Assembly (NCBI GenBank): GCA_028284945.1
Contig: JANQQJ010000009.1
Coordinates: 62,001-126,000, forward strand
Reading direction: 5' to 3'
Length of the DNA stretch: 64,000 bases
DNA from: Alphaproteobacteria bacterium
Lineage (GTDB): Bacteria > Pseudomonadota > Alphaproteobacteria > SMXS01
A program made the translations under genes and the position numbers. The notes beneath the pieces are model-generated. The model had not been told where the DNA came from and did not search any database. It worked only from the letters and a program-made list of their open reading frames with translations. Below, in pieces: positions 54,028-63,027 of this stretch; the stretch's first letter is position 1; each line of letters starts with the position of its first letter.

Positions 54028-55083
54028 ATGGGCACGCTCAAACTAACGACCTGGAATATCGAATGGCTGGATAAGCTGATGCGTACTCTGGATGATCCGG
54101 GGGCATCGAGCCAGACCAGGCAGAACGCGCTGATGCGCGCTGCTGCAATCCAACAGGAAATCGAAGAGATCGACGCGGATATCCTCTGCATGGTCGAAGG
54201 GCCGAACGGCGAAGACAAAATCACCCGCTTTTGTGCCGATCACCTGAACAATGATTATGTGCCCGTGCTGCGCTCGGGCGACCCGTACCGCCAGAACGGC
54301 AGGCAATGGATTTGGTTTCTTGTCAAGCCTGCGCTGGCGGATAAGGTCTCGCTGTTGCCCGTCGAAACCTGGCGCACCTATGCAGATAACGTTGCGCCAG
54401 AGGGTGAGGGCGGCAAGAAATGGCCGGTGCACTACTGGGGGGCGCTCGATACGGCGCGGCATGGCCACTATCGGCATCCGCAGGTTCTGGTGCTGGATCA
54501 TGATGGGACCCGGGTCGAATTCATCGGGCTGCACCTCAAAAGCAAATTCGTCCGGACCGGCCGCTTCCACGGTACCCCTTCGCAGAAACAGGACTATGTC
54601 GAAGAGGCGATCAAGGCGCGGATCAAGCTGGCGACCGAGGCGCTGGATGTCCGCCGCTATATCGAGCACCGGTTTCTGCAGGAAGAGGACCCGGCGATCT
54701 TTGTCCTGGGAGATTTGAATGACGGCCCAGGCAAGGAATTGTTCGAACGACAGTTTCTGTTTTTCGACCTGCTGTCGAACATTCAAGGCGATGTGTTTTT
54801 CGCCCGTAAGTTCCTCAATCATGCCCTGTTTGACTATCGCCAGGAATTGCGATGGAGCGTGCATTTCAAGGACAAGATAGATCCAAACCGTGATCCGCAC
54901 ATCCTGCTGGACCACATTCTGTTCACACAAGGGCTGGTGAATGACTCACTGCCGCTACAGGTCGAGTCGGGCGCGGGGCTGATCGAGCACGAAATTCATG
55001 ACCGGATTAATTCAACGCTGAACAGCAAACAGGAAACCGGCGACCACAAGCCGGTTTCCGTCTTGATTACGACGCAGGATTAG
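54028..55083 (+). CDS. Endonuclease/exonuclease/phosphatase-family protein
   Basis: 351 residues. Metal and catalytic motifs: TTWNIEWL at the N-terminus, VEGPNGEDK, VLGDLNDGPG, and GDHKPVSVLI at the end. No signal peptide. Could be a nuclease or a phosphodiesterase. A single gene, ending before the repeats at 55102. Confidence 0.88.
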   Translation: MGTLKLTTWNIEWLDKLMRTLDDPGASSQTRQNALMRAAAIQQEIEEIDADILCMVEGPNGEDKITRFCADHLNNDYVPVLRSGDPYRQNGRQWIWFLVKPALADKVSLLPVETWRTYADNVAPEGEGGKKWPVHYWGALDTARHGHYRHPQVLVLDHDGTRVEFIGLHLKSKFVRTGRFHGTPSQKQDYVEEAIKARIKLATEALDVRRYIEHRFLQEEDPAIFVLGDLNDGPGKELFERQFLFFDLLSNIQGDVFFARKFLNHALFDYRQELRWSVHFKDKIDPNRDPHILLDHILFTQGLVNDSLPLQVESGAGLIEHEIHDRINSTLNSKQETGDHKPVSVLITTQD

Positions 55084-55101
55084 GCGATCGCCCAGTAATA
55101 G

Positions 55102-55183
55102 AAGCCGTTCGGCCTGAGCCTGTCTAAGCCTGTCCTGAGCGACGCCGCAAGGCGGCGTCGAAGGGGCTTCCTGCGAACGGCTT
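55102..55183. repeat. Mosaic palindromic repeat, type 1 copy B
   Basis: Arms AAGCCGTTCG (55102-55111) and CGAACGGCTT (55174-55183) pair perfectly. Interior hairpin CGACGCCGC-AAG-GCGGCGTCG (55140-55160) is the exact reverse complement of the hairpin in the type 2 copy at 44299. Next to a type 2 unit; between convergent genes. Confidence 0.9.
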
Positions 55184-55194
55184 TGTCGAGCCCT

Positions 55195-55299
55195 AGCACC
55201 CGTTCGGAACGACCCCCTTCGGCTCGCCCGCCTGGCGGCGGGCCGCTCAGGACAGGCTTCGACTACTCGCTTTGCTCGCGCTCAGGGCGAACGGGTGCT
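55195..55299. repeat. Mosaic palindromic repeat, type 2 copy B
   Basis: Arms AGCACCCGTTCG (55195-55206) and CGAACGGGTGCT (55288-55299) pair perfectly. Frame ACCCCCTTCG, GCTCAGGACAGGCTTCGA and CTCAGGGCGAACGG is shared with the copy at 44272, but the first hairpin here is GCCCGCC-TGGC-GGCGGGC (55226-55243) and the second insert differs. Confidence 0.9.
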
Positions 55300-55310
55300 G
55301 ATGTCACCGC

Positions 55311-56156
55311 TCAAGTCACCGACTCAAAATCCATGCCGATATCGACCGCCGGCGCCGACTGGGTCAGACGGCCGACCGAGATGAAATCGACGCCGGTTTC
55401 GGCAATGCCGCGGATCGTGTCGAGCCGAACGCCGCCTGAGGCTTCCAGCGGGATGCGCCCGTCGGTCACGGCAACGGCCTCGCGGAGCTGGTCCAGGCTC
55501 ATATTGTCGAGCAGCAGGCTGTCCGCCCCGGCCTCCAGCGCCTCGCGTACCTGGTCCAGCGTATCGCATTCAACCTGAACCTTGAGGTCCGTGTGGCTGC
55601 GACAAGCATTGATGGCCGCGGTCACGCCACCGGCGACAGCCAGATGGTTATCCTTGATCATCACCGCGTCATAAAGGCCCATGCGGTGGTTGGTCCCGCC
55701 ACCCATTTTGACGGCATATTTCTCTAATGTGCGCAGGCCAGGTGTGGTTTTGCGTGTGTCCAAGACGCGCGCGCCGGTTCCCTTTATTTCGTCTACGTAA
55801 ATCCGCGTTTGGGTCGCGATGCCGGACAGATGCTGCAGGATGTTAAGCGCCGATCGCTCCGCCGTAAGAAGGCCGCGCGCTTTTCCGGTCACGCGGGCGA
55901 TGACAATTCCTCTTGAAACATCGTCGCCATCCCGGTGGTTTGTGTCGATTTCCAGATCGGGGGTCAGCCGTTTCATGATGGCCAGCGCGATCGGCAGACC
56001 GGCAACGATCATACGTTCCCGCGCGTTCAAGGCAGCCAGAAACCGTGCGCCTTCAGGAATGGTGGCGTCAGCGGTAACGTCGCCGCTGCCGACGTCTTCG
56101 GCGAGCGTGCGGGTAATAAAGTCGTCCAGTTCCTCAGGCGGAAGCGGCTGCTGCAT
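55311..56156 (-). CDS. nadC: Nicotinate-nucleotide pyrophosphorylase (carboxylating)
   Basis: Turns quinolinate and PRPP into nicotinate mononucleotide. 281 residues from ATG 56156, which lies inside the 3' end of nadA (23-base overlap); the longer frame is not family-like. Seen: LAEDVGSGDVTADA, RKTTPGLRTLEKYAV, GGGTNHRMGLYDA and VQVECDTLDQVREAL. Second gene of a nadA-nadC unit; nadB is not in the window. Confidence 0.95.
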   Translation of the reverse strand: MQQPLPPEELDDFITRTLAEDVGSGDVTADATIPEGARFLAALNARERMIVAGLPIALAIMKRLTPDLEIDTNHRDGDDVSRGIVIARVTGKARGLLTAERSALNILQHLSGIATQTRIYVDEIKGTGARVLDTRKTTPGLRTLEKYAVKMGGGTNHRMGLYDAVMIKDNHLAVAGGVTAAINACRSHTDLKVQVECDTLDQVREALEAGADSLLLDNMSLDQLREAVAVTDGRIPLEASGGVRLDTIRGIAETGVDFISVGRLTQSAPAVDIGMDFESVT

Positions 56157-57168
56157 CGCGGATCGGCTGCGCGGGCGGTGACATATCGAGCATCCGCTGA
56201 ACGGACTGCAGCGCCTTGACACGGATGTCTTCGGGCACCTCGATCTGCGGGGCCAGATTCGCCAGGCTTAGATAGAGCTTCTCCATGGTGTTCAATTCCA
56301 TGAACGGGCAGTTGTTGCAGTTACACTCGCCATCCGCGCCTGGTGCCCCGATGAAGGTCTTGCCCGGCGCCAGTTTTTCCATCTGATGGATGATGTGCGG
56401 CTCGGTCGCGATGATGATGGTTTGCGCGTCCGTCTCGGTGACGAATTTCAGGATCGACGAGGTGGAGCCAATGTGATCGGCATGGGCCAGGATGGCTTCC
56501 GGGCACTCCGGGTGTGCGGTTACCGGGGCATCCGGGTTTTCGCCCATTACCTTGATCAGTTCGCGTTCAGAGAACTGCTCATGGACAATGCAGCTGCCGG
56601 GCCACAGGGTCATATCGCGGCCTGTCTTGCGCGCCAGATAGGCACCAAGGTGCCGGTCCGGGGCGAACAGGATCGGTGTGCCTTCGGGAATTTGTTCGAC
56701 GATCGCCTGCGCGTTGGTGGAGGTGACGATGATGTCAGACAGTGCCTTCACCTCTGCCGAACAGTTGATGTAGGTGAGCGACACGTGGTCCGGATGTTCC
56801 TTGCGGAACTTGGCGAACTCGTCCGGTGGGCAGGAATCTTCCAGGCTGCAGCCGGCCGCCATATCTGGCAGCACCACGGTTTTTTCCGGACTCAAAATCT
56901 TCGCTGTCTCGGCCATAAAGCGGACACCGCAAAACGCGATCACATCGGCGTCCGTATTGGCGGCCTTGCGCGACAGGTCCAGTGAATCGCCGACAAAGTC
57001 GGCGATATCCTGAATTTCAGGGTCTTGATAATAATGCGCCAAAATCACCGCATTGCGCTCTTTTCGCAACCGGTCGATTTCAGCGGCCAGATCGATAAAC
57101 GGATCGATCTCGGTCACGTTCAGTGGCTCAAGGTTGCCCTTGGGCCGGTCCAGAACAGTGGTGCTCAT
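56134..57168 (-). CDS. nadA: Quinolinate synthase
   Basis: Iron-sulfur enzyme making quinolinate from iminoaspartate and dihydroxyacetone phosphate. 344 residues. Seen: AHYYQDPEIQDIADFVGDS, the cluster cysteines in AAGCSLEDS, PGSCIVHE and ECNCNNCPFM, and HPECPEAI. Iminoaspartate could come from NadB or an aspartate dehydrogenase elsewhere. Overlaps nadC. Confidence 0.96.
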   Translation of the reverse strand: MSTTVLDRPKGNLEPLNVTEIDPFIDLAAEIDRLRKERNAVILAHYYQDPEIQDIADFVGDSLDLSRKAANTDADVIAFCGVRFMAETAKILSPEKTVVLPDMAAGCSLEDSCPPDEFAKFRKEHPDHVSLTYINCSAEVKALSDIIVTSTNAQAIVEQIPEGTPILFAPDRHLGAYLARKTGRDMTLWPGSCIVHEQFSERELIKVMGENPDAPVTAHPECPEAILAHADHIGSTSSILKFVTETDAQTIIIATEPHIIHQMEKLAPGKTFIGAPGADGECNCNNCPFMELNTMEKLYLSLANLAPQIEVPEDIRVKALQSVQRMLDMSPPAQPIRDAAAASA

Positions 57169-57218
57169 ATTGTCCCCTGGGGCCGGGCCCCATCGTTACA
57201 GCGTTGGTAACATTGCAT

Positions 57219-57245
57219 CTTGTGCATGAATCGCAGATTCACAAG
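57219..57245. promoter_or_regulatory. Inverted repeat upstream of nadA
   Basis: CTTGTGCATGAATC and GATTCACAAG pair as CTTGTG/CACAAG and AATC/GATT with a 4-base bulge. It lies about 50 bases upstream of nadA, between it and the aminotransferase gene. Possible operator or leader hairpin; no match to a regulator I can name. Confidence 0.3.
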
Positions 57246-57277
57246 GTTTTTCGCCCGCAAAGCAGGGTTGCGTGTGT

Positions 57278-58645
57278 CTAAACCTCTGTTTTTTCTATGT
57301 CATCCAGCGCGGCGCTAAACCGGTCAAATAGGCTGTCGATCTGCGCCTCGGTGATGATGAGCGGTGGGCAAAGCGCCAGCACGTCGCCGATGGCACGGAC
57401 CATTAGCCCGTGTTTTTGGCAGGCTTCCAGGGTCTTCAGACCGATGATGCGTTTTGGGTCGAAGGCTTGTTTGGTCGCCTTGTCTTCAACCAGTTCAACG
57501 CCGCCCATCAGGCCCGCGCCCAACCGGGCCTCACCCACCAGCGGGTGATCGGCAAAGGTGGCCAGCCGCTCCTGAAAGGCGGGGATCACGCTGCGCACAT
57601 GGTCCAGAATGTTACGTTCTTCATAGATTTCCAACGTCCGTAATGCGACAGCGGCGCACACGGGGTGACCGGCATAGGTGTTGCCGTGGCCCAGGCTGCC
57701 GATCTTTGTCGACTGATCGATCATCGCGTCATGCATATAGGACGGCACGGTGACCGCGCCGATCGGCAGATAGGCCGATGACAGCGCCTTGGCGCAGGTG
57801 ATCATGTCGGGCTGCATATCAAAGGTCTGGCAGCCCCAATATTCGCCCGTCCGCTGGAACCCGGTGATGACCTCATCAGCGACCAGCAGCACATCGTATT
57901 TTTTCAGCACTGCCTGGATTTTCGGGAAATAGGTTTCCGGCGGTACGATCAACCCGCCAGCACATTGAACAGGCTCGGCAAACATGGCCGCCACCGTATC
58001 GGGGCCCGCGCGCAGGATCAGCTGTTCCAGCATCTCGGCCATCCGGGTAGCGAAGTCTTCGTGGCTTTCGCCCGGTTCGGCGACCCGGTAATGGTGCGGG
58101 CATTCGGTATGCAGGAAACCGGGCAGTGGCACATCCCAGTCGGTGTGATTGATCGGCAGGCCGCCGACACTGGCCGAAGCCACAGTGACCCCGTGATAGG
58201 CTTTCATCCGCCCGATGATTTTTTTCTTTTCGGGCCGTCCGATGGCGTTGTTGTAGTACCAGATCAGCTTGATCGCGGTGTCGTTCGCGCCCGATCCGGA
58301 CCCGACGAAGAACACACGGGCCGTATCGACGGGTGACAGCTCCTTCAGTTTCTCCGCCAGCTCAATGACCGGCCCGTGACTGCGGCCCAGGAACAAATGG
58401 CTGAACGACAGCTTCTCCATCTGTTCGGTCGCGGCCTTGACCAGTTCTTTCTCGCCATAGCCAAGCGCCGTGCACCAAAGGCCAGCGACGCCTTCCAGGT
58501 ATTCTTTGCCGTCTGCGTCATAGAGGTAACAGCCCTCACCCCGGTCAATCACCAGCGGGCCAACCTCGCGGTGCCGGTCCAGATTGGTATAGGGGTGGAT
58601 AACGCTTTCAATGTCGCGCGCTTCGAGGGAATTCGGATTGAGCAT
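57278..58645 (-). CDS. Class III omega-aminotransferase
   Basis: 455 residues. Seen: FVGSGSGANDTAIKLIWYY, VLLVADEVITGFQRTGEY and the PLP lysine in ITCAKALSSAYLPIGA. Resembles beta-alanine/omega-amino acid:pyruvate transaminases. 12 bases after the MBL gene on the same strand. Amine substrate unknown. Confidence 0.92.
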   Translation of the reverse strand: MLNPNSLEARDIESVIHPYTNLDRHREVGPLVIDRGEGCYLYDADGKEYLEGVAGLWCTALGYGEKELVKAATEQMEKLSFSHLFLGRSHGPVIELAEKLKELSPVDTARVFFVGSGSGANDTAIKLIWYYNNAIGRPEKKKIIGRMKAYHGVTVASASVGGLPINHTDWDVPLPGFLHTECPHHYRVAEPGESHEDFATRMAEMLEQLILRAGPDTVAAMFAEPVQCAGGLIVPPETYFPKIQAVLKKYDVLLVADEVITGFQRTGEYWGCQTFDMQPDMITCAKALSSAYLPIGAVTVPSYMHDAMIDQSTKIGSLGHGNTYAGHPVCAAVALRTLEIYEERNILDHVRSVIPAFQERLATFADHPLVGEARLGAGLMGGVELVEDKATKQAFDPKRIIGLKTLEACQKHGLMVRAIGDVLALCPPLIITEAQIDSLFDRFSAALDDIEKTEV

Positions 58646-58656
58646 CGGTTGGCCTT

Positions 58657-59535
58657 CTAAACTGCCGAATAGGTGTCATCGCCGCCGGCGCGGACGCGTC
58701 CGGTTTCTTCCATGTGAATCAGATGTGCCTTTACCGAGCGCCCGGCGGCCGGGTGCAGGATTTCCGGGACAGCCGTATACATGATCTTCACCATCGACGG
58801 AATGTCGCGGACACCCTTGTTCAGGCAGTCCATAATCTGGTTCTCCCGGTCTTCCCGATGCGCGATATAGGCTTCGACAAAGGGCCGGGGTTCCAGGATC
58901 GGCGCGCCATGGGTTGGCCAATAGGTCTTGTCGTCCCGGTCGAGCAGCAGCCGAAGCGCAGCCATATAGTGAGTCATATTCCCGTCCGGCGGTGAGATGA
59001 CCGAAGTCGACCAACCCATGACGTGATCGCCGGTAAACAGCGCCTTTTCTTCGAGGTAGGCGTAGCAGACATGGTTGGAAATGTGCCCCGGCGTATAGAG
59101 CGCTTCGAATGACCAGCCGTCACCCTCAATGATGTCACCGTGGCGTACTTCCTGATCGGGAATGAACTCCCAGTCCCCCGCCTCTTCGACCTGCTCGCCT
59201 GGCTTGCCGACCTGTGGGCCATAGCCAAACGTCTTGGCGCCGGTCGCTGCTTTGAGTTGCCTTGTGCCCGGCGAATGATCCATATGGGTGTGGGTGATTA
59301 GAATATGGGTGATGGTTTCCCCATCCAGCCCGGCCAGAATGGCGTCAACATGCTCGGGCATATCCGGGCCGGGATCGATGACGGCGACATTGCCTTTGCC
59401 GATCACATAGGTGCCCGTACCGGTATAGGTGAAGGGACCGGGATTGTTGGCGATGACGCGGCGGATGCCGGGCGCCACCTGCTGCATGACGCCATATTCG
59501 AATTCGATTTCTTTGACGAAGGGGATTTCGGTCAT
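58657..59535 (-). CDS. MBL-fold metallo-hydrolase (LACTB2-like)
   Basis: 292 residues. Zinc motif ITHTHMDHSPGTRQL, FTGDHVMGW and the C-terminal short helix domain (VKAHLIHMEETGRV). Such proteins are lactamase-fold hydrolases of thioesters, lactones or RNA. Upstream neighbour of the aminotransferase gene; an AHL lactonase role cannot be claimed. Confidence 0.87.
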   Translation of the reverse strand: MTEIPFVKEIEFEYGVMQQVAPGIRRVIANNPGPFTYTGTGTYVIGKGNVAVIDPGPDMPEHVDAILAGLDGETITHILITHTHMDHSPGTRQLKAATGAKTFGYGPQVGKPGEQVEEAGDWEFIPDQEVRHGDIIEGDGWSFEALYTPGHISNHVCYAYLEEKALFTGDHVMGWSTSVISPPDGNMTHYMAALRLLLDRDDKTYWPTHGAPILEPRPFVEAYIAHREDRENQIMDCLNKGVRDIPSMVKIMYTAVPEILHPAAGRSVKAHLIHMEETGRVRAGGDDTYSAV

Positions 59536-59544
59536 GGGGTGGTT

Positions 59545-60000
59545 TTACTCTCCAGCAGCGGCATCGCCGGCAGGGGCGGGCGTCCAGACATAGGACTGAC
59601 AAACGAATAACACGCAGCCTGACACTTTCAGGTCGCCATTCTCCAGTATTTTCAGTTTTGAATCATAGGTTTTGCCGTCATCGGTGTTGTAGATGCTGCC
59701 ATTCTTCCAGCGGCCATCGCCCTTGTATTCGAAACCGCTGAACAACTGTAGGCCCAGCAACGGACGGGTCTGGAGCGCCGGGTCCTTGTTGTTGACGTCG
59801 AGCGGCGGCGGGCCCTCGTGATCCGGGCTCAGCGCGGAAACATAGCCGCAAACCAGGTCGCTATCCGCGCAGCGTTCGACCGTTACATAACCGCCCTTAT
59901 GGGTCAGCCATTCCTTGAACAGCCGGTTTTCTTCACTGGCCATGACCGGACTGCTGATAGCAAGCGCTGTTAGAATCCATGCACCAAACACAAGCCGCAT
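59545..60000 (-). CDS. DUF2147 secreted protein
   Basis: 151 residues from ATG 60000 (GGGAGATCAGCC upstream). Signal peptide FGAWILTALAISSPVMA. The body carries the DUF2147 pattern: WLTHKGGYVTVERC, LLGLQLFSGFEYKGDGRWKNG and GSIYNTDDGKTYDSK, ending SGCVLFVCQSYVW. Lipid- or envelope-related by family context; exact role unknown. Starts 91 bases from a double SOS-type box on the opposite side. Confidence 0.82.
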   Translation of the reverse strand: MRLVFGAWILTALAISSPVMASEENRLFKEWLTHKGGYVTVERCADSDLVCGYVSALSPDHEGPPPLDVNNKDPALQTRPLLGLQLFSGFEYKGDGRWKNGSIYNTDDGKTYDSKLKILENGDLKVSGCVLFVCQSYVWTPAPAGDAAAGE

Positions 60001-60090
60001 GGCTGATCTCCCTTTGTCTCCGGAGGGGGAGTGTGGGGCTTCGTGCGGCGGATGCAAGTTTTTCGAGATATGTCTTGCGTTAGCCTAAAT

Positions 60091-60123
60091 GTTCTGTTTA
60101 TGTTCTTGGAACAAATATAGAAC
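60091..60123. promoter_or_regulatory. Double LexA-type SOS box
   Basis: GTTC-TGTTTAT-GTTC (60091-60105) and, three bases on, GAAC-AAATATA-GAAC (60109-60123). Each is the direct-repeat GTTC-N7-GTTC (or its reverse complement) that LexA of Alphaproteobacteria binds; the two are inverted relative to each other and match at 12 of 15 positions. A further GAAC follows at 60124-60127. It lies in the 153-base gap between the divergent DUF2147 gene and the small membrane ORF. Confidence 0.8.
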
Positions 60124-60153
60124 GAACTGACATATAGACGAGTAGGAGCCATC

Positions 60154-60357
60154 ATGTCCGCTGACACCATCAACGCACTGTGCTGGGTAATGATAGCCGT
60201 GATCTGGGCGTTCGTGCTGATCGGCGGCTGGCGGACGATTGGCGAGTTGCGGACCGTTCTACACGAGCGCCGCGAGGCCTCCAGGGACTGTTCTAACTCT
60301 GCAGCACAGCTTGCAGGCGCTCGGCCAGGGCGTCCTTACGGTACGGTTTGGGGATAA
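60154..60357 (+). CDS. Small membrane protein ORF, possibly SOS-controlled
   Basis: 67 residues. Strong AGGAG 7 bases before the ATG. Residues about 9-29 (LCWVMIAVIWAFVLIGGW) form one membrane helix; the rest is basic (RTVLHERREASRDC) with no recognised domain. Its 3' 65 bases overlap the end of the histidine kinase gene on the other strand. It starts 31 bases after the double LexA-type box, so damage-induced expression is inferred. Small membrane proteins of this kind can block division (SidA of Caulobacter), but no sequence similarity is claimed. Confidence 0.5.
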   Translation: MSADTINALCWVMIAVIWAFVLIGGWRTIGELRTVLHERREASRDCSNSAAQLAGARPGRPYGTVWG

Positions 60358-62890
60358 GTTCAGCCCGGCCATCTTCAAAGGCTTCACGGAACGCGTCGCT
60401 TTCCGAATAGCCGGACGTGAACAGCACCTTGATGCCGGGGAATTCTTCCTTGGCCGCCTTTGCGATTTCAAAGCCGCCCAGTCCCCCGGGCAAGACAAGA
60501 TCGGTGAACAGCAGATCGATATGGGTAAGGTCGTCCAGCAGGGCGATCGCCGATGGACCGTCGGCGGCCTCGTGGGTCTGATACCCCATCCGGTTCAGCA
60601 AGACGACGGAGAGTTGGCGCAGGTCCTCATCGTCTTCGACGACCATAACCACCTCTTTGTTGCCTGGCGGGGCAGTAACGGATTCGCCATTGATATGTGC
60701 TGCTTGTGGCTGGTCTGCACATTTCGGCAGGAACATATGGATTGATGTTCCCCGGCCCGGCGTTGTGTCGATATAAATGTGGCCGTCGGATTGTTGCACG
60801 AAGCCGTACACCATGCTGAGCCCCAGCCCGCTGCCGGTCCCCACTTCTTTGGTGGTGTAAAATGGCTGAAACGCGTTTTCGACCACTTCCGCCGGCATGC
60901 CGGTGCCGCTGTCCGATACGCTGACTTTCAGATATTCGCCCGCCGGCACGACGGAGTTGTGCCGGATCAGGTTTTCTTTAAGCACGACGTTCTGCGTCTT
61001 CAATACCAGTTGCCCGCCCCGCGGCATGGCATCGCGGGCGTTCAGCGCCAGATTGAGAATTGCATTTTCCATCTGGCCTGGATCGACGGAAACCGACCAT
61101 GCCAGATCATCCAGATCCGTTTCGACACTGATGATCTCACCCAGCGTCCGCTGCATCATGCCGCTCATGGATTGGAGCAGCTTGTTGATCTCGGTATTGA
61201 CCGGTTTCAGCGGCGTTTTCCTGGAAAAAGCCAGCAACCGTTGCGTCAGTTCCGCGCCACGCCGTACAGACCTCAGGCTGGCCTCAATGAACATCGAATG
61301 GTCTTCGCTATCGCTTAGCTGTTCGCGCAGCAGTTCCAGATTTCCCGAGATGACACCAAGAAGATTATTGAAGTCATGGGCGATGCCGCCGGTAAGCTGC
61401 CCAAGCGATTCAAGCTTTTGAGTATGTTGCAGGGCTTCTTCGGCCTGTTGCCGCTCTGTGATGTCATTGATCATTACCTGACGCGCCGGCGCGCCATCCC
61501 AGTCCACGGAGCGGGCATTCACTTCCAGCCATATGGTCGAGCCATCATCGCGGGTGGCGCGGATTTTTAGCCGCTCCGCGATATCATGGTTGAAGAAACG
61601 GTCCCGGGCATCAGCGCTGCTCGGATCGATAAAATCGCCGACCTGACGGCCGGTCATTGCAATGGCGTCGGTCCCAAACAGGTCCGCGGTCGCTTTGTTG
61701 ACATAGACGATGGTCGCGTCCCGGTGGATCATCACGCCCTGAAGCGACCCCTCGATCAGGTTGCGGAACTTGGTTTCGGTCTGCTCAACGGCTTTCTGAG
61801 CTTGCCGCCGTTCCGTCGAATCGCGAATAACGGTGATACGGCCCAATGGTACATCGTCAGGGCCGCGCCATGCGCTTACGGACACATCGACGTTCCGCAT
61901 GGTGCCATCGGGGCGGGTGTAGGTGGTTTTTTCGTACCAGCTGCCGGTCTTTTCAATCTCGGCATTGATCTGAGCAATGTACGACGCTTGATCTTCATGC
62001 TCCGGGGCCAGTGCACGAACGTTTGATCCGATCATCTGGTCCCGCGGGATCTGATAAATCGAGCAGGCCGACTCGTTGCAGTCGAGAATCGAACCTGCCA
62101 GATCGGAAATCACGACGCCCTCGCCAACCTGCTGCATGACGATGGCTTGACGCTGAAGAATTTCTTCTGCGGCCTTCCGGCTCGTGACGTCCTGCAGCGT
62201 AACTTGCCAGGCAGGCGCCCCTTCCCATTCAACCTCGGCATTGGCGACTTCCGCCCAATAGATTTTTCCGTCGGGCAAGACAAGCCGCACTTCCCACAGG
62301 CCGATTTCGTCGCGGCCTGTGCGCTCTTCAAAAGTCGGTATCTCGTCCTCGGGCACGAAACTTCGAATGTTCTGCCCGATGAAAAACTCCGCAGGAATCT
62401 TGGTGTGCTCGCTGAGGGCATTGTTGACGAACAGGATCTTCTCATCCCGGTGGATAACAATGGGGGCCGCAGCCTGGTTAATCAGACGGCGGTAGTTGGA
62501 GTCCCAGGTCGATGATGCCTTCGCTGTGCTGTGATGGTCTTTCGAGAAAACTGCCAGATTGAGCTGCCGGGTGAGCGGCTTCAGCCTCAAAATCAGGTTT
62601 TGGGAGCCTTTAAGCTTTATCGGCGCATTATGTGCGTCAATGCCGGTGAGCAACTGGCGCGCCGAGCAGGGGCCATCGCCGAAGTCGCCACGTGCAGCAC
62701 AGGCGGCGAGGACCTCTTCGAACGACTTTTGATCCCCGAACAGGTGCACAGGAAGGTCCAACAGGCCCGGTAATATCTCGTTCCACGCGATCATTGTGTG
62801 TGTTCGGTCGAAGACACACACGCCTTCATCAAGCTCGTTCAACAAGCTATCGCGAAGATGATTCCAACTGAATGTTCCGAAGTCGCCCAC
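60293..62890 (-). CDS. PAS-domain hybrid sensor histidine kinase
   Basis: 865 residues from GTG 62890, which has GGGGGA 6 bases upstream; TTG 62902 would add four. No membrane segment, so cytosolic. Order: an N-terminal PAS-7-like domain (about 15-120), three PAS domains (about 130-240, 250-360, 370-480), HisKA with phospho-His in GGIAHDFNNLLG (residue about 505), HATPase (NLALNARDAM, SGTGMP, GSGLGLSMVYG) and a C-terminal receiver with phospho-Asp in LLFTDLVLPGG (about 797). The signal is unknown. No partner response regulator adjoins. Confidence 0.93.
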   Translation of the reverse strand: MGDFGTFSWNHLRDSLLNELDEGVCVFDRTHTMIAWNEILPGLLDLPVHLFGDQKSFEEVLAACAARGDFGDGPCSARQLLTGIDAHNAPIKLKGSQNLILRLKPLTRQLNLAVFSKDHHSTAKASSTWDSNYRRLINQAAAPIVIHRDEKILFVNNALSEHTKIPAEFFIGQNIRSFVPEDEIPTFEERTGRDEIGLWEVRLVLPDGKIYWAEVANAEVEWEGAPAWQVTLQDVTSRKAAEEILQRQAIVMQQVGEGVVISDLAGSILDCNESACSIYQIPRDQMIGSNVRALAPEHEDQASYIAQINAEIEKTGSWYEKTTYTRPDGTMRNVDVSVSAWRGPDDVPLGRITVIRDSTERRQAQKAVEQTETKFRNLIEGSLQGVMIHRDATIVYVNKATADLFGTDAIAMTGRQVGDFIDPSSADARDRFFNHDIAERLKIRATRDDGSTIWLEVNARSVDWDGAPARQVMINDITERQQAEEALQHTQKLESLGQLTGGIAHDFNNLLGVISGNLELLREQLSDSEDHSMFIEASLRSVRRGAELTQRLLAFSRKTPLKPVNTEINKLLQSMSGMMQRTLGEIISVETDLDDLAWSVSVDPGQMENAILNLALNARDAMPRGGQLVLKTQNVVLKENLIRHNSVVPAGEYLKVSVSDSGTGMPAEVVENAFQPFYTTKEVGTGSGLGLSMVYGFVQQSDGHIYIDTTPGRGTSIHMFLPKCADQPQAAHINGESVTAPPGNKEVVMVVEDDEDLRQLSVVLLNRMGYQTHEAADGPSAIALLDDLTHIDLLFTDLVLPGGLGGFEIAKAAKEEFPGIKVLFTSGYSESDAFREAFEDGRAELIPKPYRKDALAERLQAVLQS

Positions 62891-63027
62891 GGATTCCCCC
62901 AAGCCAATTTCTTGACGCTTGGCCGTTGAACCCGCTGAAAAACGGCAAATAAGCCGCTGACAGCGTCAACGGCCAGAACGTCACAGAGTGACATTCAGTT
63001 CCCAGAAGCGGAGACAATACAACAATT

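Noticed and set aside
54043-54930. 295-residue open frame on the minus strand
   Set aside because: Antisense to the endonuclease/phosphatase-family gene, which has all its motifs.
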